Assembly (NCBI RefSeq): GCF_014490035.1
Contig: NZ_CP061008.1
Coordinates: forward strand, 1,054,001-1,118,000
DNA length: 64,000 nt
Direction of reading: 5' to 3'
From: Achromobacter xylosoxidans
GTDB lineage: Bacteria > Pseudomonadota > Gammaproteobacteria > Burkholderiales > Burkholderiaceae_B
In this document: in pieces, positions 21,429 to 29,853 of the stretch
Numbering within the stretch: position 1 is the first letter of the stretch
Layout: every line of letters starts with the position of its first letter
Notes under the pieces: generated by a model
Databases searched by the model: none
The model's input: the letters and a program-made list of their open reading frames with translations, nothing else
Told to the model about the DNA's origin: nothing
Program-made: the position numbers and the translations under genes

Positions 21429-22412
21429 ATGCTGTTGCGTAGACGTTGTCTGGCCATGATGATGCTGGCGTTGACTGGCTGGGCGACGGGCAGCCATGCG
21501 CAAACGCCATCTCCGGCCTGGCCCGTCAAGCCCGTGCGCCTGGTCGTGGGGCTGGCGCCCGGAGGGCTGGTCGACGTGCTGGCGCGCACAGTGCAGCCGC
21601 ACCTGGCCGAGGCCTTGAAGCAGACCGTTATCGTGGAGAATCGCGGCGGTGCGGGCGGCAACGTGGCGGGAGCCGAGGTGGTGCGCAATGGTGGAGACAA
21701 CCATACCTTCCTGCTCAATCCATCGACGACCGAATCGGTCAACCCGCTGATGTTCACCAGCATGCCGTTCGATCCGCAGCGGGACCTGCGGCCGGTTGCC
21801 TTGCTGGCCAACAGCCAGTTGTTCCTGTTTGTCCGGTCCTCGCTTGGCGTCGATACGCTCGAAGAGTTCGTGGCATACGCGCGCAAGCGGCCCGATCCTC
21901 TCAATTACGGTTCGGCAGGAAACGGCACGACGCCGCATCTGGCTGGCGAGCTGCTCAAGCAGGCCACTGGCATGCAGGCCACCCATGCGCCGTATCGCGG
22001 CGTGGCGCCAGCGATACAAGACCTGGCAGCGGGTCAGATCGACTTCGCGTTTGGACCCGCCACGGTCTTTCCCATGGTGCAAGCGGGCAAGCTGAAGGTA
22101 CTGGCGGTGGCGAGCCGGCAACGCGCCGCCGTGGCGCCCGACATACGAACCTTTTCCGAGGTCGGCATCGACGGTGTTTTCGCGGACAGCCTGTTCGGCA
22201 TGTATGCCGCCGCGGGCACCCGCGATGATGTGGTCGATCGCATGAACGCCGAAATCAACAAGGTGCTTGCGCGGCCGGAGATCCAGGCGCGCTTTCTCGA
22301 TGCGGGCGCCGAGGCGCTACCGCTGAGCGTGGCCGACTATGCTGCGCGCGTGCAGGACGAAAAGAAATTGTTCGCCCCGCTGATGAAGTCGTTGGGGCTG
22401 AAGGAACAGTAG
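21429..22412 (+). CDS. Bug-family (tripartite tricarboxylate) periplasmic receptor
   Basis: A 327-residue Bug/TctC receptor. A signal peptide ends GSHA near residue 24, followed by the family start WPVKPVRLVVGLAPGGLVDVLAR and the ligand-loop VIVENRGGAGGNVAGAEVV. Bug proteins bind small carboxylates or similar solutes and some act as sensors. No TctA/TctB permease genes are next to it, so it must use permeases encoded elsewhere or act alone. The start at 21429 has AAAAGGAGA upstream and begins a proper signal peptide. Confidence 0.92.
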   Translation: MLLRRRCLAMMMLALTGWATGSHAQTPSPAWPVKPVRLVVGLAPGGLVDVLARTVQPHLAEALKQTVIVENRGGAGGNVAGAEVVRNGGDNHTFLLNPSTTESVNPLMFTSMPFDPQRDLRPVALLANSQLFLFVRSSLGVDTLEEFVAYARKRPDPLNYGSAGNGTTPHLAGELLKQATGMQATHAPYRGVAPAIQDLAAGQIDFAFGPATVFPMVQAGKLKVLAVASRQRAAVAPDIRTFSEVGIDGVFADSLFGMYAAAGTRDDVVDRMNAEINKVLARPEIQARFLDAGAEALPLSVADYAARVQDEKKLFAPLMKSLGLKEQ

Positions 22413-22437
22413 CTGGAACAACGATAAAGGCTCCGCG

Positions 22438-22863
22438 TCATCCTTCCTCGCGCGCCGCAATCTCCGCGGCGAGCTCGGCAAGCGATACCGCGCCCAGGCG
22501 TTGCAGCAAGGCATGCTCGCCTTCGCGCAGGGAATCCGCCACCAACTGGTTCGCTGCCCGTTCGACGGGGCAAGCAGGATTGTCGTCGGCTGGCCCGATG
22601 GCAAAGACCGTGCCGTGGGCGATGGCTTCATGGACGTCGCGCGCGGTGATGGTTTCCAGTCCCCTGGCCAGCACCCAGCCGCCATTGCGCCCGCCCGTGG
22701 AGGTCACCATGCCGGCGGTGCGCAGCGCCGCCATGGATCGGCGCACCACCACCTCATTCGTATGCAGCATCTGGGCCAGCGTTCCAGAAGTGGTCGTGCC
22801 GCCGCGCAAATGCATGTGGATCAAGACGTGCAGCAGGCGGGCAAGACGGGTGTCATTGGCCAT
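22438..22863 (-). CDS. Rrf2-family transcriptional regulator
   Basis: A 141-residue Rrf2 protein. The winged HTH (residues about 5-75) has LARLLHVLIHMHLRG, LAQMLHTNEVVVRRSMAALR and the Rrf2 wing STGGRNGGWVLAR. It has one cysteine (NPACPVE), not the three that hold an Fe-S cluster in IscR or NsrR, so it belongs with the cluster-free YwnA-like members. It is divergent from a hydrolase gene across a 72-base gap with a perfect operator-like inverted repeat, and it likely represses that gene and itself. Confidence 0.88.
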   Translation of the reverse strand: MANDTRLARLLHVLIHMHLRGGTTTSGTLAQMLHTNEVVVRRSMAALRTAGMVTSTGGRNGGWVLARGLETITARDVHEAIAHGTVFAIGPADDNPACPVERAANQLVADSLREGEHALLQRLGAVSLAELAAEIAAREEG

Positions 22864-22873
22864 GGGATCGATT

Positions 22874-22898
22874 TACCGTAACTATAGGTGTTACGGTA
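22874..22898. promoter_or_regulatory. Operator candidate for the Rrf2 regulator
   Basis: TACCGTAAC (22874-22882), seven bases, GTTACGGTA (22890-22898): a perfect 9-bp inverted repeat placed 11 bases before the Rrf2 start and 38 bases before the hydrolase start. Its size and place suit a dimeric winged-helix repressor controlling both genes. Confidence 0.75.
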
Positions 22899-22935
22899 TT
22901 ATAGCTGCACCGGATACTTCCTGAGAGCTTCCCCG

Positions 22936-23913
22936 ATGACCGACCTTGAAACACGCGCTGTGACCGTCAACGGCATCACGCTCAATGTCACGGCCCAGGG
23001 CGTAGGCCCCCTCGTCTTGCTGTGCCACGGTTTCCCGGAGACCGCCTATGCCTGGCGCCACCAGCTTCCTGTTCTGGCCCGGGCGGGATTCCGCGCCGTG
23101 GCCCCGGATTTGCGCGGTTATGGCGCCAGCGACAGCCCGGCGGATGTGGCGGCGTTCACGACCTTGGATGTCATTGGCGATCTTGTCGCGCTTATCGAAA
23201 GCGAGGGGGCCGATGACGCGGTGATCGTGGGGAGCGATTGGGGGGCCAGCATCGCATGGCAGGCAGCCCAACTGCGTCCGGACCGCTTCCGGGCCGTCGT
23301 CGCCCTGGGCGTTCCCATGATGCGCAGAGCGCCGGCTGCGCCCAGCCGCCTCTTCCCCAAGACCGAGTCCGCCGCGTTTTACACGCATTACTTCAACGAG
23401 CCGGGAATTGCTGAAGAGGAGTTCGAGCGCGACATCAGCGCAACCCTTCGCGCCATCTACTTCGCGGCATCGGGCGACGCCGGGCCGCGCGACGACCCCG
23501 CTACGCCCAATCCGTTTGGCATGGTAGCCGCTGGCCGTGGCCTGCTCGATTCGCTGCCGGTCCCCCAGACCTTGCCGGCCTGGCTTACTCCGTCGGATCT
23601 GGCTGCCTTTGTACAAAGCTACACAGCCAGCGGGTTTCGTGGCGGCCTTAACTATTACCGGAATCTGGACCGCAATTGGGCGCTGCAGGGGGCCTTCGAG
23701 GGAAAGACGGTGGATGTGCCTGCGCTTTATCTCGTAGGGGAAAGGGATACTGGCCTGGCGATTCCCGGCATGGACCAGATCATCGCGGCCATGCCGGCCC
23801 TCGTTCCCCAACTGCGCGCTGCTGAAGTCATTTCCGGTGCGGGGCATTGGTTGCAACAGGAAGCCACCGAGGCAGTCAACAAGGCGCTCGTCGATTTCCT
23901 GAGGAGTCTTTGA
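22936..23913 (+). CDS. Alpha/beta hydrolase, epoxide-hydrolase-like
   Basis: A 325-residue alpha/beta hydrolase. The oxyanion region is HGFPETAYAWRHQ, the nucleophile motif GSDWGASIAW places Asp as the nucleophile, as in soluble epoxide hydrolases and haloalkane dehalogenases, and the catalytic His is in SGAGHWLQQE. The RGYGASD motif is also typical of epoxide hydrolases. The substrate is unknown. The start is the ATG at 22936 just after the shared operator; no strong RBS is seen beyond GAGAGC. Control by the divergent Rrf2 regulator is inferred from the operator. Confidence 0.88.
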   Translation: MTDLETRAVTVNGITLNVTAQGVGPLVLLCHGFPETAYAWRHQLPVLARAGFRAVAPDLRGYGASDSPADVAAFTTLDVIGDLVALIESEGADDAVIVGSDWGASIAWQAAQLRPDRFRAVVALGVPMMRRAPAAPSRLFPKTESAAFYTHYFNEPGIAEEEFERDISATLRAIYFAASGDAGPRDDPATPNPFGMVAAGRGLLDSLPVPQTLPAWLTPSDLAAFVQSYTASGFRGGLNYYRNLDRNWALQGAFEGKTVDVPALYLVGERDTGLAIPGMDQIIAAMPALVPQLRAAEVISGAGHWLQQEATEAVNKALVDFLRSL

Positions 23914-23977
23914 CGGGCGCGAAGGACCCGGCATTAGGACCATCGCTTCGCGCTTCGCCAAGCTTGTACATGGATGT

Positions 23978-25234
23978 TCATCCATCGACATACCGAGGTT
24001 TTTCAACCAGCCGGCCGCGTAACCCCCACAAGCCAGCCAGCGCCAGCAAGGCGAAACCCGCGCCGGCCAGGAACGTGGCTTGAGGACCGCCCATGTCCCA
24101 CAGCGCTCCGGCAAGGACGCTCGCCACGAGCACGGTAACGCCTGTGATCAGGTTGAAGACGCCGAACGCGGTGCCGCGCAGCTCTGGCGGCGCGACATCG
24201 GCGACCAGTGTCGTCAGCAGGCCCTGGGTGAAGCCCATGTGCAAGCCCCAGAGCGCGACGCCGGCAGCGACCCCGGCGATGCCGCTCGACCAGGCCAGGA
24301 CCAGATCTGCCAGCACCAGCACAGCCAGGCCGATGGCGAGTACCGTGGGCCGGTTCATGTGATCGGACAGGATTCCCACCGGATAGGCTGAGACTGAGTA
24401 CACAAGGCTCATGATCACCAGTACCAGCGGGACCAGTGTCAGCGATACCCCGGCCGATTGCGCCCGCAGGATGAGAAAGGCTTCGCTGAAGCGCGCGAGC
24501 GTGAACACCGCCGCCACGGCGACCACATACCAGAAGCCCGCGCCCAGGCGGCGCAGCTCGTCGGGGTGTAGCGGCATTCGCACCTGCCGGAGCGCCGGGG
24601 AGCGTTCAGGCTCGCTCACCCCGACTACGATCAGCGCCACCGACAGGAAGGCCGGCACAACGGCAACCCAGAACACGGCTTGGAAGTGATCCGCTGTCAG
24701 CCACATGAGACCGATGGCCAGCAGCGGTCCCAGGAAGGCGCCGACGGTATCCAGCGACTGCCGCAGGCCGAAGCTGGCGCCGCGCAAGCGGGGGGGAGAC
24801 AGGTCGGCGACGAGCGCGTCGCGCGGCGCGCCTCGGATACCCTTGCCGACCCGGTCGATGAAGCGCGCCGCGAACAGCCATTCAACGGACGAAGCCAGAG
24901 GGAAGACCGGCTTGGTCAAGGCCGCCAGCCCGTAGCCGATCGCCGCCAGGAGCTTGCGCTTGCCGAGCCAGTCGCTAAGCGCCCCGGAAAAGATCTTGGT
25001 AACGGACGCCGTCGCCTCGGCGATCCCCTCGAGCACGCCGACCGTCAGCACGGAGGTGCCCAGCACGGTGACGAGATAGGCCGGCAGCAGCGCGTGAATC
25101 ATCTCCGAGGAGATATCCATCAGCAGACTGACGCACCCCAGCGCCCACACCCCGGGCGGGATCTCCCGCCAAGGCGTCCGTTTCCTGCCGCCCGTACCGT
25201 CCGACGCGTCTTGTGTATTCGTCTTCGATCTCAT
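23978..25234 (-). CDS. MFS transporter in the metal-resistance cluster
   Basis: A 418-residue major facilitator protein with about 11-12 membrane segments. It has the MFS A-like motif GALSDWLGKRK after segment two and RFIDRVGKGIRGAPRDALVAD in the first half. The N-terminus is hydrophilic (about 25 residues). It lies 75 bases downstream of the RcnA-type exporter gene on the same strand, so it may take part in nickel/cobalt tolerance, as MFS carriers such as NreB/NrsD do. It lacks the His-rich tail of NreB, so that role is only suggested. Confidence 0.85.
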   Translation of the reverse strand: MRSKTNTQDASDGTGGRKRTPWREIPPGVWALGCVSLLMDISSEMIHALLPAYLVTVLGTSVLTVGVLEGIAEATASVTKIFSGALSDWLGKRKLLAAIGYGLAALTKPVFPLASSVEWLFAARFIDRVGKGIRGAPRDALVADLSPPRLRGASFGLRQSLDTVGAFLGPLLAIGLMWLTADHFQAVFWVAVVPAFLSVALIVVGVSEPERSPALRQVRMPLHPDELRRLGAGFWYVVAVAAVFTLARFSEAFLILRAQSAGVSLTLVPLVLVIMSLVYSVSAYPVGILSDHMNRPTVLAIGLAVLVLADLVLAWSSGIAGVAAGVALWGLHMGFTQGLLTTLVADVAPPELRGTAFGVFNLITGVTVLVASVLAGALWDMGGPQATFLAGAGFALLALAGLWGLRGRLVEKPRYVDG

Positions 25235-25309
25235 GGCGTTTCACCCTGGCGCCGGACGCACGCTGCGCGTTGTCCTTCGGGTCCTGCTCCGCAGCTCCCG
25301 GCCGGCGCG

Positions 25310-26467
25310 TCATCTGGCGGGGAGGCCCAGCCATCCGTTCATTCCCACATAGATGCCCACGGCGATGATCAGCAGGCTGGAGAGATAAGGAGCTCGCTGG
25401 GCCACAGCGCTGAACCATGGCGCGCGCTTGTTGACCTGGCGCACGCTCAGCGCCGCGACGGCTCCAACCGTCACCAGCGTGACGGCCAGTCCGATCGAGA
25501 AGCACAGCACCAGCACGGCACCCAGTGTGAACTCCTTTAGCTGCAGGCACAACAAGAGCACGGTGATCGCCGCCGGGCAGGGGATCAGTCCGCCGGTCAG
25601 ACCAAACAGGGCGATCTGCCAGTTGGTCACGTTCCGGTTCGTGAAGCGCCGGCGGATGTCATTGGCATGCGCGAGCTGGTGTGCATCCTGGTATCCCTCG
25701 CCCGCGACCTCCAGGCCTCGCAGCTCTTCGTGGAGGTGGTCATGCCGGTGCTCATCCGGCTCCATGAACGCGATGTCATAGCTGTGGACATGCCCGCCGT
25801 GCCCCAGGGTCAGGCGGGCCATGAACTCGTGCGGTTCGGGAATGTCTTCAACCGACTCCAGATAGCCGTCCTTCTGCGCGAAACGGAACGCGTGGCGCGC
25901 ACCGTCGACCCTCTCTGTCGTCACGGAAACGTCCTGCGCTTGCCAATTCCCGCCCCGCAGGCTGGTGAGTCTCCAGCGCGGCGCAACGCCGTCCTCGAAC
26001 ACCTCCAGCGCGACCAGACCGTGTCCGGTATCGATCTCGTGCCGCTCCGCGCCATGGGAATGAGCCTCATGCCCGTGGCCGTGATCATGGTCATGGTGAT
26101 GATGGGCGTGGCCCGCGCCATGCTGATCGCGCCAGGTCCGCCAGAACATCCAGGCCGCGATCAGCACGATGATGACCCCGGACGCCAGTTGAAAATAAGG
26201 CTCCAGCTCTTCCGCGTCGACCCCGCGCCAGAGATACATTCCTCCCAGACCGATCCCCCACACGATAAAGGTGTGCGAAATGGTCGCGGTGATGCCCAGC
26301 AGCACCGCCTGCCACACCGATCCCCGGATCGCGACGATGAATGCCGCCATCATCGTCTTGGAATGGCCGGGCTCCAGCCCGTGCAGAGCGCCCAGCAGAA
26401 TGGCGCTGGGAATAAACAGCCAGGCGTGCGACGCGCCCTGGGCGATCAGATCGGAAAAAGACAACAT
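25310..26467 (-). CDS. rcnA: Nickel/cobalt efflux protein, RcnA family
   Basis: A 385-residue NicO/RcnA exporter. Membrane segments at the N-terminus carry GALHGLEPGHSKTMMAAF and TISHTFIVW. A strongly His-rich cytoplasmic loop spans about residues 116-149, and a further insertion with more His (residues about 235-255) precedes the last membrane half, which contains GGLIPCPAAITVLLLCL. It pumps Ni2+ and Co2+ out of the cytoplasm. At 385 residues it is longer than E. coli RcnA (about 274) because of the mid-protein insertion. It is 11 bases after the sensor gene and should be derepressed by the metal. Confidence 0.93.
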   Translation of the reverse strand: MLSFSDLIAQGASHAWLFIPSAILLGALHGLEPGHSKTMMAAFIVAIRGSVWQAVLLGITATISHTFIVWGIGLGGMYLWRGVDAEELEPYFQLASGVIIVLIAAWMFWRTWRDQHGAGHAHHHHDHDHGHGHEAHSHGAERHEIDTGHGLVALEVFEDGVAPRWRLTSLRGGNWQAQDVSVTTERVDGARHAFRFAQKDGYLESVEDIPEPHEFMARLTLGHGGHVHSYDIAFMEPDEHRHDHLHEELRGLEVAGEGYQDAHQLAHANDIRRRFTNRNVTNWQIALFGLTGGLIPCPAAITVLLLCLQLKEFTLGAVLVLCFSIGLAVTLVTVGAVAALSVRQVNKRAPWFSAVAQRAPYLSSLLIIAVGIYVGMNGWLGLPAR

Positions 26468-26478
26468 GGATAGTGCGC

Positions 26479-26757
26479 TTAGAGATACTTGGTGATTTCT
26501 TTGAATTCGTCGATCGTGCGCTGCCTGTCCTCGTTCAGCTCTCCCACCGCATCCTGCAGGCAGTGGTCGATATGGTCCTGAATGAGGATCTTCTTGGCTT
26601 GGGAAATGGCACGCTCGACCGCGTACAGCTGTTGAGCCAACTCAAGGCAGGGACGGTGTTCTTCCATCATCGACAGAATGCTGCGCAAATGCCCTTCGGC
26701 CCGCTTGAGGCGTTTGGCCACGGCGTCGTGATGATGATGAGGATCGGGTCTGTTCAT
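26479..26757 (-). CDS. CsoR/RcnR-family metal-sensing repressor
   Basis: A 92-residue all-helical repressor of the DUF156 family. The core is KRLKRAEGHLRSILSMMEE, then Cys37, His62 and Cys66 (DHIDHC). Cys-His-Cys at this spacing is the CsoR/InrS ligand set; E. coli RcnR has His at the last place. A His run (residues 7-10) sits near the N-terminus. The neighbouring RcnA exporter argues for nickel/cobalt sensing, closest in ligand plan to InrS. The start is the ATG at 26757; an upstream in-frame start would overlap the operator. Confidence 0.9.
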   Translation of the reverse strand: MNRPDPHHHHDAVAKRLKRAEGHLRSILSMMEEHRPCLELAQQLYAVERAISQAKKILIQDHIDHCLQDAVGELNEDRQRTIDEFKEITKYL

Positions 26758-26768
26758 GCATGGATCAT

Positions 26769-26785
26769 ATCCCCCCCGGGGGGAT
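26769..26785. promoter_or_regulatory. C/G-tract operator of the RcnR/CsoR-type repressor
   Basis: AT, seven Cs, six Gs, AT at 26769-26785 form a near-perfect palindrome 11 bases upstream of the repressor gene. CsoR/RcnR proteins bind such C/G-tract dyads. It probably autoregulates the repressor-rcnA-MFS unit. Confidence 0.8.
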
Positions 26786-26885
26786 GTTGTGGAAGAAACC
26801 ACGAAGCTAATCGGGAAATCAAAAAACTGCCGTAGCGATCTCTACATGATTGCAGCGATCACGACGTTTTCTTACTCTGCTCTCC

Positions 26886-27851
26886 ATGGACTCCTCGCTC
26901 ACACCCTCCTGGCTTCTGCTGATCGTCAGCCTGCCCACCGGCGGAGCCACGGCGCGCATGCGCATCTGGCGCAAGCTCAAGATCCTGGGCTGCGCCGCCT
27001 TACGCGATGGAGCCTATCTACTGCCGGCGCACGCTGGGCAGGCGTCCCGATTGGCCGATTTGGCCGCAGAAACGAACGAGGAAGGCGGCCAGGCTTGGCT
27101 GCTGGGGGTCCAGCCCCAGGACAAGGACGAATCCGCCGCGTTCCAGGCCCTTTTCGATCGCTCGGCCGACTACGATGCCTGGCTGGCGGAGCTGGCCCAG
27201 GCGCGTCAGACGCTGGACGCTTTGAACGTGGCGGAACTGAACCGCCTGCTGCGCCGTTTCGAGCGCAGCTACCAGGCGTTGCGCCAGATCGATTTCTTCC
27301 CGTCTGAAACATCGCTGCGCGCTCAGACACAGCAGCGCGATTTCGCCAATGCCATCGAATCCCTGCAATCGCCTGGCGAACCCCGCGCCGCCGAAGGCGG
27401 CATCGCGCGCCGCGATCCCATGCGCCATCAAGGTCGACTCTGGGCGACCCGGCGCCATATCTGGGTCGACCGGGTCGCCTGTGCGTGGCTGATCCAGCGC
27501 TTCATTGATCCGTCCGCGCGCTTTCTATGGCTGGAGAACCCGGCGGAGTGCCCCGCCGATGCCCTGGGCTTTGATTTTGACGGCGCCACCTTCACGCACG
27601 TGGGCGACAGGGTGTCGTTCGAGGTTCTGCTCGCCAGCTTTGGCCTGGAAGAAAACCGTGGCCTCGCCCGCCTCGCAGCACTGGTGCACGCGCTTGACGT
27701 GGGCGGCGCCGCGCCTCCAGAGGCCGCCGGCTTCGAAGCCATGCTGGCTGGCGCGCGCAAACGCTGGTCCGATGACGATACGTTGCTGGCCGAAGCCGGC
27801 GCAATGCTGGATTCGCTGTACGCCCATTTTTCCGGCGGCCGCAAAGCCTGA
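26886..27851 (+). CDS. chrB: Chromate-responsive regulator/resistance protein ChrB
   Basis: A 321-residue ChrB. The N-terminal domain (about 1-150) opens WLLLIVSLPTGGATARMRIW and is helical and Arg-rich. The C-terminal chromate-resistance domain (about 180-310) contains WVDRVACAWLIQRFIDP and FTHVGDRVSFEVLLASFGL. ChrB acts as the chromate-sensing regulator of chrA in several beta- and alphaproteobacteria. The start is the ATG at 26886 (MDSSLTPSW); a TTG 12 codons up is less likely. It is divergent from the nickel repressor and 34 bases ahead of chrA. Confidence 0.92.
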   Translation: MDSSLTPSWLLLIVSLPTGGATARMRIWRKLKILGCAALRDGAYLLPAHAGQASRLADLAAETNEEGGQAWLLGVQPQDKDESAAFQALFDRSADYDAWLAELAQARQTLDALNVAELNRLLRRFERSYQALRQIDFFPSETSLRAQTQQRDFANAIESLQSPGEPRAAEGGIARRDPMRHQGRLWATRRHIWVDRVACAWLIQRFIDPSARFLWLENPAECPADALGFDFDGATFTHVGDRVSFEVLLASFGLEENRGLARLAALVHALDVGGAAPPEAAGFEAMLAGARKRWSDDDTLLAEAGAMLDSLYAHFSGGRKA

Positions 27852-27885
27852 GCTTTCTGAACTATCTGTCTTCAAGGCGCCTGCC

Positions 27886-29082
27886 ATGACGACTTCGATC
27901 CAAGACCCTACCGCGCAAAACGCCATTGCCCCGCCGCGTTACGCCCTCTGGCAACTGCTCTGGTATTTCGTCCGCCTGGGCTCGCTGGGCTTTGGCGGCC
28001 CGGTCGCGTTGGCAGGCTACATGCACCGCGACCTGGTGGAACGACGGGGCTGGATCGGGGAGGCTGACTACAAGGAGGGCCTGGCCCTGGCTCAACTTGC
28101 GCCCGGTCCGCTGGCCGCGCAACTCGCCATCTACCTTGGCTACGTGCATTACCGCGTCCTCGGCGCCACGCTGGTGGGCATCGCGTTCGTACTTCCGTCC
28201 TTCCTGATGGTCGTCGCCCTGGGCTGGGCCTATGTGCGCTTTGGCGGGCTGGTCTGGATGCAGGCCGTGTTCTACGGCGTGGGCGCGGCCGTGATTGGCA
28301 TCATTGCCATCAGCGGCTATAAGCTCACCACCAAGAATGTCGGCAAGGACAAGCTGCTGTGGGCGATCTACCTGACGCTCGCCGCCGTTACCGTCATCAC
28401 GGAGTCGGAAGTCGCTTGGCTGTTCCTGGTGGCTGGCGTCATCAACTGGCTCCGGCGCGCGCCGCCCCTATGGCTGAAATCCGGCAATCTGCCGGCGCTT
28501 GCCGCCGTATCGCTACCCGCGGCCGGCAGTCCGCTGGCCGCCATCGACTGGCCGCTATTGACGCAGATCGCTATCTTCTTCGCCAAGGCCGGCGCGTTTG
28601 TCTTTGGCTCGGGCCTGGCTATCGTGCCCTTCCTGTACGGCAGCGTCGTCACCCAGTTCCATTGGCTGAACGATGGTCAGTTCGTCGACGCCGTGGCGGT
28701 GGCGATGATCACGCCCGGGCCCGTGGTCATCACGGTTGGTTTCATCGGCTATCTGGTGGCCGGTCTGCCCGGCGCCAGCGTGGCGGCGGCGGCAACCTTT
28801 CTGCCCTGCTATCTCTTTACTATTCTGCCGGCACCGTACTTCAAGAAGTACGGCAAGCTGCCCGCCATCATTGCCTTCGTCAATGGCGTCACGGCCGCGG
28901 CGGTGGGCGCCATCGCCGGCGCCGTCATCGTGATTGCGCGGCGTTCGATCGTCGATGCGCCCACCCTGGCGTTGGCCGTCATCACCATCGGGCTGTTGCT
29001 GCGGTTCAAGAAGTTGCCCGAACCGGCCATCGTCGCAGGCGCCGCGCTCATTGGCCTGGTCGTCTATCCGCTGATGCACTAG
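27886..29082 (+). CDS. chrA: Chromate efflux transporter ChrA
   Basis: A 398-residue long-chain CHR transporter made of two homologous halves. The first half has LGSLGFGGPVALAGYMHRDLV and LAQLAPGPLAAQLAIYLGY; the second repeats the pattern with AGAFVFGSGLAIVPFLYG and AVAMITPGPVVITVGFIGY. It exports chromate from the cytoplasm, powered by the membrane potential. The ATG at 27886 is the first that gives a ChrA N-terminus; the open frame before it overlaps chrB. It is followed 22 bases later by a second ChrB-like domain gene. Confidence 0.95.
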   Translation: MTTSIQDPTAQNAIAPPRYALWQLLWYFVRLGSLGFGGPVALAGYMHRDLVERRGWIGEADYKEGLALAQLAPGPLAAQLAIYLGYVHYRVLGATLVGIAFVLPSFLMVVALGWAYVRFGGLVWMQAVFYGVGAAVIGIIAISGYKLTTKNVGKDKLLWAIYLTLAAVTVITESEVAWLFLVAGVINWLRRAPPLWLKSGNLPALAAVSLPAAGSPLAAIDWPLLTQIAIFFAKAGAFVFGSGLAIVPFLYGSVVTQFHWLNDGQFVDAVAVAMITPGPVVITVGFIGYLVAGLPGASVAAAATFLPCYLFTILPAPYFKKYGKLPAIIAFVNGVTAAAVGAIAGAVIVIARRSIVDAPTLALAVITIGLLLRFKKLPEPAIVAGAALIGLVVYPLMH

Positions 29083-29104
29083 GCCTTCCTTCAAGGAGCC
29101 CATC

Positions 29105-29596
29105 ATGCAATGGATCACCCGAGAACGCCCCAAGATCGACCGCATCGCGTGTCCGTGGCTGATCGCCCGCTTCATCGATACGGCGCCCGAGTTGCTCTAC
29201 GTACCGCCAGGGGACGTGTTGCGCGTGGCCCGGGAAACGGGAGCGATTCCCTACGACATTCCCGGCGTCGAGCTGACGCATGTGGGCGACCTATGCAGCT
29301 TCGACGCATTTCTTGAGAAGTTCCAGTTGGCGGGAAACCCGGCACTGCATCGGTTGGCCCGGATTGTTCGGGGCGCCGACACCTCGCGGCTGGACTTGAC
29401 CTCGGAATCAGGCGGGTTGTACGCCCTGTCGCTGGGGCTGTCGCACCTGTTTACCGACGACCACGCCATGCTCGGCCATGGAATGGTCATGTACGACGCC
29501 CTTTATGCATGGTGCCAGGCGTGTCAGGCAGAGACGCACGGATGGCCACCCGTGATGCAGGCATATCCATCGAATGGCTTGCAGACCACAAAGTAG
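29105..29596 (+). CDS. Stand-alone ChrB C-terminal domain protein (chromate resistance)
   Basis: A 163-residue protein matching only the C-terminal domain of ChrB. DRIACPWLIARFID lines up with DRVACAWLIQRFID of the upstream ChrB, and LTHVGDLCSFDAFLEKF with FTHVGDRVSFEVLLASF. It lacks the N-terminal regulatory domain. The RBS AAGGAG precedes the ATG and the gene follows chrA by 22 bases, so it is expressed with it. Its job may be an enzymatic or accessory function in chromate tolerance; no mechanism is visible. The arrangement chrB-chrA-chrB(C) suggests duplication and specialisation of this domain. Confidence 0.88.
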   Translation: MQWITRERPKIDRIACPWLIARFIDTAPELLYVPPGDVLRVARETGAIPYDIPGVELTHVGDLCSFDAFLEKFQLAGNPALHRLARIVRGADTSRLDLTSESGGLYALSLGLSHLFTDDHAMLGHGMVMYDALYAWCQACQAETHGWPPVMQAYPSNGLQTTK

Positions 29597-29616
29597 GGCC
29601 GGACACCTCCGGCCCT
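29595..29616 (+). terminator. Stable hairpin at the end of the chr operon
   Basis: AGGGCCGGA (29595-29603), CACC loop, TCCGGCCCT (29608-29616): a perfect 9-bp stem overlapping the stop codon. No T-run follows, so termination would be partial or Rho-assisted. Confidence 0.5.
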
Positions 29617-29853
29617 GCGCCAACCAGTCCAGGTCTGTAACAAATGGGTGGATCGAGGCCGCGTGCGGGGCGTGGCGGAATTCCGCCCATTGCGGGCCAA
29701 AAGCGGCTCGACGGATGCATCTCGCCCTGCGCGGCCGCCGCTGCCAGCTAAAATCCCGCAGCGCATAGACGGCCGTCAGGGATGGCCAACCTCGATGCGT
29801 TGCGGTTGCTCCGTCGCTTCGTGCGGCCGCCGCGGCTCACATTCAAAGCACAA

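Noticed and set aside
25929..26121. Simple-sequence repeat in the rcnA gene (GATGGT-like runs near 26080-26105)
   Set aside because: It is the codon pattern of the His-rich metal-binding loop, not a separate repeat element.
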